Shown here piece by piece: positions 59,530-64,000 of a DNA stretch of 64,000 nt (positions are counted from its first letter, which is position 1; the number at the start of each line of letters is the position of its first letter). The notes under the pieces were generated by a model. It was not told the DNA's origin. It saw only the letters and a list, made by a program, of their open reading frames with translations, and searched no databases. This DNA comes from Nissolia schottii (Eukaryota > Streptophyta > Magnoliopsida > Fabales > Fabaceae), in contig QANU01094673.1 in the NCBI GenBank assembly GCA_003254905.1, positions 113,447 through 177,446 of the forward strand. Reading direction: 5' to 3'. Both the position numbers and the translations under genes were made by a program.

Positions 59530-60270
59530 TGTTACCAAGTGGCTCCAAATACACAAGAGAGGGGGTGAATTGGGTATGTAGGTTATTTTTAAAATCTTTG
59601 CTTTGATGCCAATAAACCACCAAGTATTAATACAAATTATCAATGAATAAAGATAGAAGCAATCTTGGGCATAAACAAATTAAGGAGTTAAGGGATAGAG
59701 AAGATGCAAACTCAATTATCCTGGTTCAACCACCCTTGTGATCTGCCTCCAGTCCCCAAGCAATCCGCTCAAGATTTTTCCACTATTCTTCAAGCTTGAA
59801 ACTTAGGTGCTTGACAACCTTTACAAGATGAGCACTCTACTTGAGCCTCAAATAATTTCCCTTAGGGGTACCACCCTAATCACTTGAGAGGGATACCTCA
59901 CCCTCTTTACAAGAAAATGATTTGTGTTTGATTTGAAACTCTCTTGAAGAGTAGATAATACAATTTGAAGGCCTATAGATGTGTGTGTATGAAACTCTCT
60001 CTTTTTCTCAAATAGATGGCTCAAAGAATGTAATTAATGATGTAGAGAATGTTAGATGTTATGGAATTGATGTTCAACCTTCAATTGATGAGTTTAGTGA
60101 GTATTTATTAAGCTTAAAGTGATCCTAGCCGTTGTGCATTTAATGCATCTTAAGTCAGCAAGCAGAACTAGCCGTTTCTGACTTCAGTACTCGATCCATT
60201 CGAATGGCCCATTCGAATGTCTCACCTAATATAGCCGTTGGGCATTAAATGCGCCTGAGTCATTCGAATG
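59530..60270 (-). mobile_element. SIRE-like LTR, truncated by the assembly gap
   Basis: On the minus strand this matches the end half of the solo LTR at 42882-44683: the plus strand starts TGTTACCAAG, then AAGAGAGGGGGTGAATT, then GATCTGCCTCCAGT, and reaches CATTCGAATG at the gap edge. The other end lies in the gap. Confidence 0.8.
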
Positions 60271-61006
60271 NNNNNNNNNNNNNNNNNNNNNNNNNNNNNN
60301 NNNNNNNNNNNNNNNNNNNNNNNNNNNNNNNNNNNNNNNNNNNNNNNNNNNNNNNNNNNNNNNNNNNNNNNNNNNNNNNNNNNNNNNNNNNNNNNNNNNN
60401 NNNNNNNNNNNNNNNNNNNNNNNNNNNNNNNNNNNNNNNNNNNNNNNNNNNNNNNNNNNNNNNNNNNNNNNNNNNNNNNNNNNNNNNNNNNNNNNNNNNN
60501 NNNNNNNNNNNNNNNNNNNNNNNNNNNNNNNNNNNNNNNNNNNNNNNNNNNNNNNNNNNNNNNNNNNNNNNNNNNNNNNNNNNNNNNNNNNNNNNNNNNN
60601 NNNNNNNNNNNNNNNNNNNNNNNNNNNNNNNNNNNNNNNNNNNNNNNNNNNNNNNNNNNNNNNNNNNNNNNNNNNNNNNNNNNNNNNNNNNNNNNNNNNN
60701 NNNNNNNNNNNNNNNNNNNNNNNNNNNNNNNNNNNNNNNNNNNNNNNNNNNNNNNNNNNNNNNNNNNNNNNNNNNNNNNNNNNNNNNNNNNNNNNNNNNN
60801 NNNNNNNNNNNNNNNNNNNNNNNNNNNNNNNNNNNNNNNNNNNNNNNNNNNNNNNNNNNNNNNNNNNNNNNNNNNNNNNNNNNNNNNNNNNNNNNNNNNN
60901 NNNNNNNNNNNNNNNNNNNNNNNNNNNNNNNNNNNNNNNNNNNNNNNNNNNNNNNNNNNNNNNNNNNNNNNNNNNNNNNNNNNNNNNNNNNNNNNNNNNN
61001 NNNNNN
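60271..61006. other. Assembly gap (736 N)
   Basis: Run of N inside MULE-2. It hides the rest of the SIRE-like LTR and any remaining part of the MULE. Open frames that cross it are artefacts. Confidence 0.99.
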
Positions 61007-61145
61007 GTTGGCGAATCTAACGTGGACGTCCACGCGTGCCGCAGAGTCCACGTCAGCCCAAATGGTGGTAGTTGCGTAATAAGTTTTGAAACGGGGGTAT
61101 TTTGGTAATTTGTCCCTGTAACAGTGGCACAAGAGTAAAAAACTC
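61007..61145 (-). repeat. MULE-2 right TIR (outer part)
   Basis: Reverse complement of the outer part of 56485-56735, with about 10% differences. It starts right after the gap with GTTGGCGAATC. Confidence 0.88.
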
Positions 61146-61154
61146 ATGCTTTAA

Positions 61155-61608
61155 CAAGGACAAAAATAATTGAAACTGTATAATAAGGTAGTATAAGGTC
61201 TCAAATCTCAACTTATAGGTAACCACATATCATTAACTAAATGTAAAATATGTCTTTCAAAGGCTATAATTTGCATACTCTTCTTGGAGCCAAAAGAATG
61301 ACAAAAACATACTAAGATAAAGTGTCTTAAATGACATTTTGTCAAGTTTAGGATTCTTTTGTTTTTAAAGGACACTACATTATAAGATCTTTTATCTTCT
61401 TTTCATACTTTTTAATAAATTTTATTTGCATAACTTTTGAGCGGGAAACAATCAAATGAAAATCAAGATAAGAAAAAATGTTATAAAGCTTCAAACTGCT
61501 ACTTATCAAGAGGGTAATGACCCAAATTTGCATAATAAGGATAACTCACTAACCATGAGTAGTAAATCAATAATTAATACTTAACCTTAGTTTAGGTGAT
61601 TTGTCAAA
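61155..61608. other. Non-coding, nothing recognised
   Basis: AT-rich spacer between MULE-2 and the next MITE. Confidence 0.4.
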
Positions 61609-62319
61609 GGGGGCGTGCGGTTCGCAGAATCTTCTCACATTCCCGGAGATGTGTGAAATGAAAATTGTCTCATTTTCATTTCCATCTCCCCTATGGGATT
61701 GTTGGATTCTCATGGGTTTGGAATGTTTTGACACATAAAAAGACCAAATTGCCCCCAAACCTCGTACCATATATCAATACCATCTGTTTGTCGACCACCA
61801 CCGACCAATGTACCATCATCCAGTGACCAACCATCACTAGTCGGCGACCAATCGTTAGCCGGTGACCAACCATCATCCGACTAATGATGGATCACTGCCC
61901 GAACAAGTAATTAACCACCGCTGACGGCGACACACCATCGCCGATGACGTTAGACCACCATCAACAGTGTCGGACCACCGTTGAACAGTGGCGAACCACC
62001 ACCGGACCCCTATAGGATTGTGATAGAACACCTCTGAACGGATGGCGACGGACCACCATCGGATGGCGATGAACCACTGTTGGACCGTCGATGGCAACGA
62101 ATCATTGTCAGACGGTGACGAACCTCCGTCGGACAGCGATAGGCCACTAGCTACATACATCATTTTGTCATGGGAATTTTTGTGAAAGCACATTGTAATC
62201 CTATGAATGTTACTAAGAGTTCAATTCAACCAAATGCTTTCAAAACATATTCCTATGAAAGTTTTTCCCAAGAATAGCATTCCTAAGAATAAAAAAGATA
62301 CAACGAAACACACACCCCC
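61609..62319. mobile_element. MITE-like element with ACCACCGTCGG-type repeats
   Basis: The left end GGGGGCGTGCGGTTCG and inverted right end (GGGGGTGTGTGTTTCG) resemble the GGGTGTTTGGTT terminus of PIF/Harbinger or hAT MITEs. Both flanks carry AAA. The interior 61790-62150 is a degenerate array of GACCACCATCGG and GGCGACGGACC units, leaving long but meaningless frames. Confidence 0.6.
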
Positions 62320-62743
62320 AAAGAATAATATGAGTCAAAGATCAACAAAAGTCAACTTTTGGTCCAAAGGATCAATTTCATGATATAAAACATAAAGTAT
62401 AAATTCTCATATAACATGTACTCTTATTAATTATTAAAATTACAAGATATATTACTAAAAGTCTAGATAATAATTTATTATAAATATTAAAGTTATAAGA
62501 TAAAATATTTAAGTCAAAAATATTTATTAAAGGGCATAATAATTATTTAAAAGCTTGGAACGTAATTAAAAGGATAGCATAAGACTTACCACGAAGAATA
62601 TACCCAAAGAGATCATTAGAATTATATAATAAATTATAAAGAGTAAAGATAATATTTTAGTATCCTTTATAAATAATAAATGTAATATTTTTATTATTCT
62701 TAATTATTTATAATTCTATAATAATTTTAGGAATGATATTTTC

Positions 62744-63356
62744 GGAAAAACTCTCAATTTAGTCATTGTTGTTTATCAACTTAGACAATTTCATCCCTCT
62801 AAAACTTTTTAGTCATTTTAGTCTCTATTATTTTTTAAATCAATCAATTTCACCATTCTTTAATTTTTTTAGTCACTTTAGTCCCTATGACTTTTCAAAT
62901 CAATCAATTTCAATGAAAACTTGTCTACTTTACTGTGTAAATATTCAAGCACCTCATTTTCATATTTTGCAAACATACCCCCACCCACGCATGTTTGTTT
63001 CTCATTGTGGATACACATTTTTTGTGGACATGGGATCTGAAATAACATCGTTTTGCTTGAAAGGGTACACTATTAGATGTGTAAAACGACGTTGTTTCTA
63101 ATGTGGAGGATGTAATGTGGACCTTTAACTAGTGACACCCCTCCATTATGCTCTAGGTTAGTCGTCTTAATATAGGGGATGGATGTAGGAACTAGTTAAT
63201 TTTTGTAATATGCAGTGACTAAATTGGCCAAAAAAATTTTAAAGGGATAAATTGAATGATTCAAAAAATAATAAGGACTAAATTGCCCAAATTGTTTTAA
63301 GGGGAATGAAATTGTCCGAGTTTAAAAAATAACAGGGGCAAAATTGTGGGTTTATC
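62744..63356. mobile_element. MITE with long imperfect TIRs
   Basis: 62744-62910 and 63190-63356 are inverted repeats built around CAATTTAGTC, GACAATTTCATCCC and TTTAGTCCCTAT blocks. The spacer has a small chance frame (up to 63101). No gene. Confidence 0.7.
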
Positions 63357-63471
63357 TAATATTTTATTATTCTATTATGATTTTAAAGTAATTATTTTGA
63401 TAATTATAGTGTGACAAATCCTTAATTCATTGCCATACATTGTCTAGGGTATTGTCATCCTTATTTTGTGT

Positions 63472-63554
63472 TGATTCCAAAACTTTTGTCGGTTTGTCAA
63501 TCGGAGTTACGGTTTGGAAGTTAGGATTGAGTCCGCTGGTTTTCAGGGCCCACT
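63472..63554 (+). repeat. Dispersed repeat, copy 2 (partner at 73-153)
   Basis: See the copy at 73-153. Here it abuts directly the LTR that starts at 63556. Confidence 0.5.
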
Positions 63555-63555
63555 C

Positions 63556-64000
63556 TGTAACACCCTAGCTAGCTACTTACGCTTAAGTAATGTTCATTAG
63601 TTTGTTACTTCTCAGCTGAATTACTTTTAGACTTACTTTTGAAAGTAGAATTGTCATGAAAATATGGACCAATTTAAAACTTTTCTTTGTGTTACAAATT
63701 CGTAGTTATGAAAACGTGAGTCGTACTCGTGTCATGACGAAATTATACAAACTAAGAAAATTCATACGTTTGAGGGAATATTAAAAACACTTTCTCAACA
63801 TGCATTCATTACTACGACATATACATATATCACAAATAAATATATATGTACATGTGTACACCAAATATAGCTACGCATGGGACCTGTAGTGTAGCTACCC
63901 CTACCGTCCCATGCGGCAAAAGAAAATAACATATATGTTCAAGCCTACCTCTAATGGACCATCCGCTTGCCACGATAATCGTCCACTCTGCGTAAGTTTC
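63556..64000 (-). mobile_element. LTR of the TGTAACAT..GTTACA gypsy family, copy 3, cut by the window end
   Basis: On the minus strand it ends ...AAGCGTAAGTAGCTAGCTAGGGTGTTACA, the same end as the solo LTRs at 29879 and 37794. At least 445 bp are inside the window. Whether it is a solo LTR or part of a whole element cannot be told. Confidence 0.82.

Larger units (their letters stand above)
56485..61145 (+). mobile_element. MULE-2: Mutator-like element with transposase gene, interrupted by LTRs and a gap
   Basis: Left end GAGTTTTTTACTCTT and the exact inverted right end. Flanks ATGCTATAA (56476-56484) and ATGCTTTAA (61146-61154), 8 of 9 identical. Both TIRs carry GACGTGGAC and GTTGGCGAAT motifs. 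Inside: leader with TAGAATTCCAGAGCT and CTACCTGTCCCGAC also present in MULE-1 (4714-4760), tandem repeats, then the start of a MuDR-like transposase. Two LTR insertions (57502-59156 and 59530 onward) and a 736-bp run of N hide the rest. Confidence 0.85.

Noticed and set aside
59530..59606. End of the open frame starting at 59169
   Set aside because: From about 59530 the frame runs into the SIRE-like LTR, so these residues are not transposase.
60249..61147. Long open frames on both strands across the N run
   Set aside because: They are open only because N codons are not read as stops.
61873..62193. Minus-strand 106-codon frame
   Set aside because: Formed by the ACCACCGTCGG-type repeats within a MITE.

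Overview
The window is a stretch of plant nuclear genome, most likely a eudicot and plausibly a papilionoid legume. The evidence is introns with GT..AG borders, TATA-box promoters, AT-rich intergenic DNA, and Ty1/copia, Ty3/gypsy, CACTA, hAT, Mutator-like and LINE elements. SIRE-like LTRs and MITEs starting GGGTTAAATATG are what I associate with legumes; no search was run. About three quarters of the window is transposon-derived. No CRISPR array, tRNA or rRNA was recognised.

Only three host genes look intact, all on the minus strand. (1) 2804-9906: an 11-exon CHY-zinc-finger/CTCHY/RING-H2 ubiquitin ligase of the CHYR/RZFP34/MIEL1 family (309 aa); its coding exons join without a break even though intron 5 holds a 4-kb Mutator-like element (MULE). 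(2) 18354-19790: an intronless molybdate transporter of the MOT1 family (478 aa). (3) 45930-54996: a four-exon membrane-anchored RING-H2 ubiquitin ligase (At1g63170/At4g32600-like, about 416 aa) whose 7.2-kb intron 1 is filled with nested elements.

Layout. 1-2500: intergenic. 2804-12070: CHYR gene with MULE-1 (4311-8347), which carries a decayed plant-mobile-domain (PMD) gene and a TTAGGG-like repeat array. 12400-17400: old LTR-retrotransposon DNA containing an insertion of mitochondrial-plasmid DNA with a broken family-B DNA polymerase. 18125-19940: MOT1 gene. 21595-27359: minus-strand non-autonomous LTR element (160-bp LTRs, initiator-Met-tRNA primer site) holding a CACTA element (22345-25213). 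27373-34610: a solo LTR, then a minus-strand Ty3/gypsy gag-protease-RT remnant split by a second solo LTR. 34620-36282: hAT transposase remnant abutting a PMD fragment and a 0.9-kb AAT-type repeat field. 37794-40765: third solo LTR. 41729-45239: MITE and a TIR element enclosing a SIRE-like solo LTR. 45930-56030: RING gene. 56485-61145: MULE-2, with a transposase gene broken by two LTR insertions and a 736-bp assembly gap. 61609-63356: two MITEs. 63556-64000: the start of another LTR.

The most interesting signal is the pair MULE-1 and MULE-2. They have related terminal inverted repeats with arrays of TTCGCCA/TGGCGAA motifs, near-perfect 9-bp target duplications and a shared leader just inside the left TIR. 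One carries a PMD gene, the other a MuDR-type transposase N-terminus. Other points worth a look are long microRNA-like foldbacks inside the CACTA element, a palindromic CGCTGAGCG array upstream of an LTR TATA box, and the mitochondrial plasmid polymerase.
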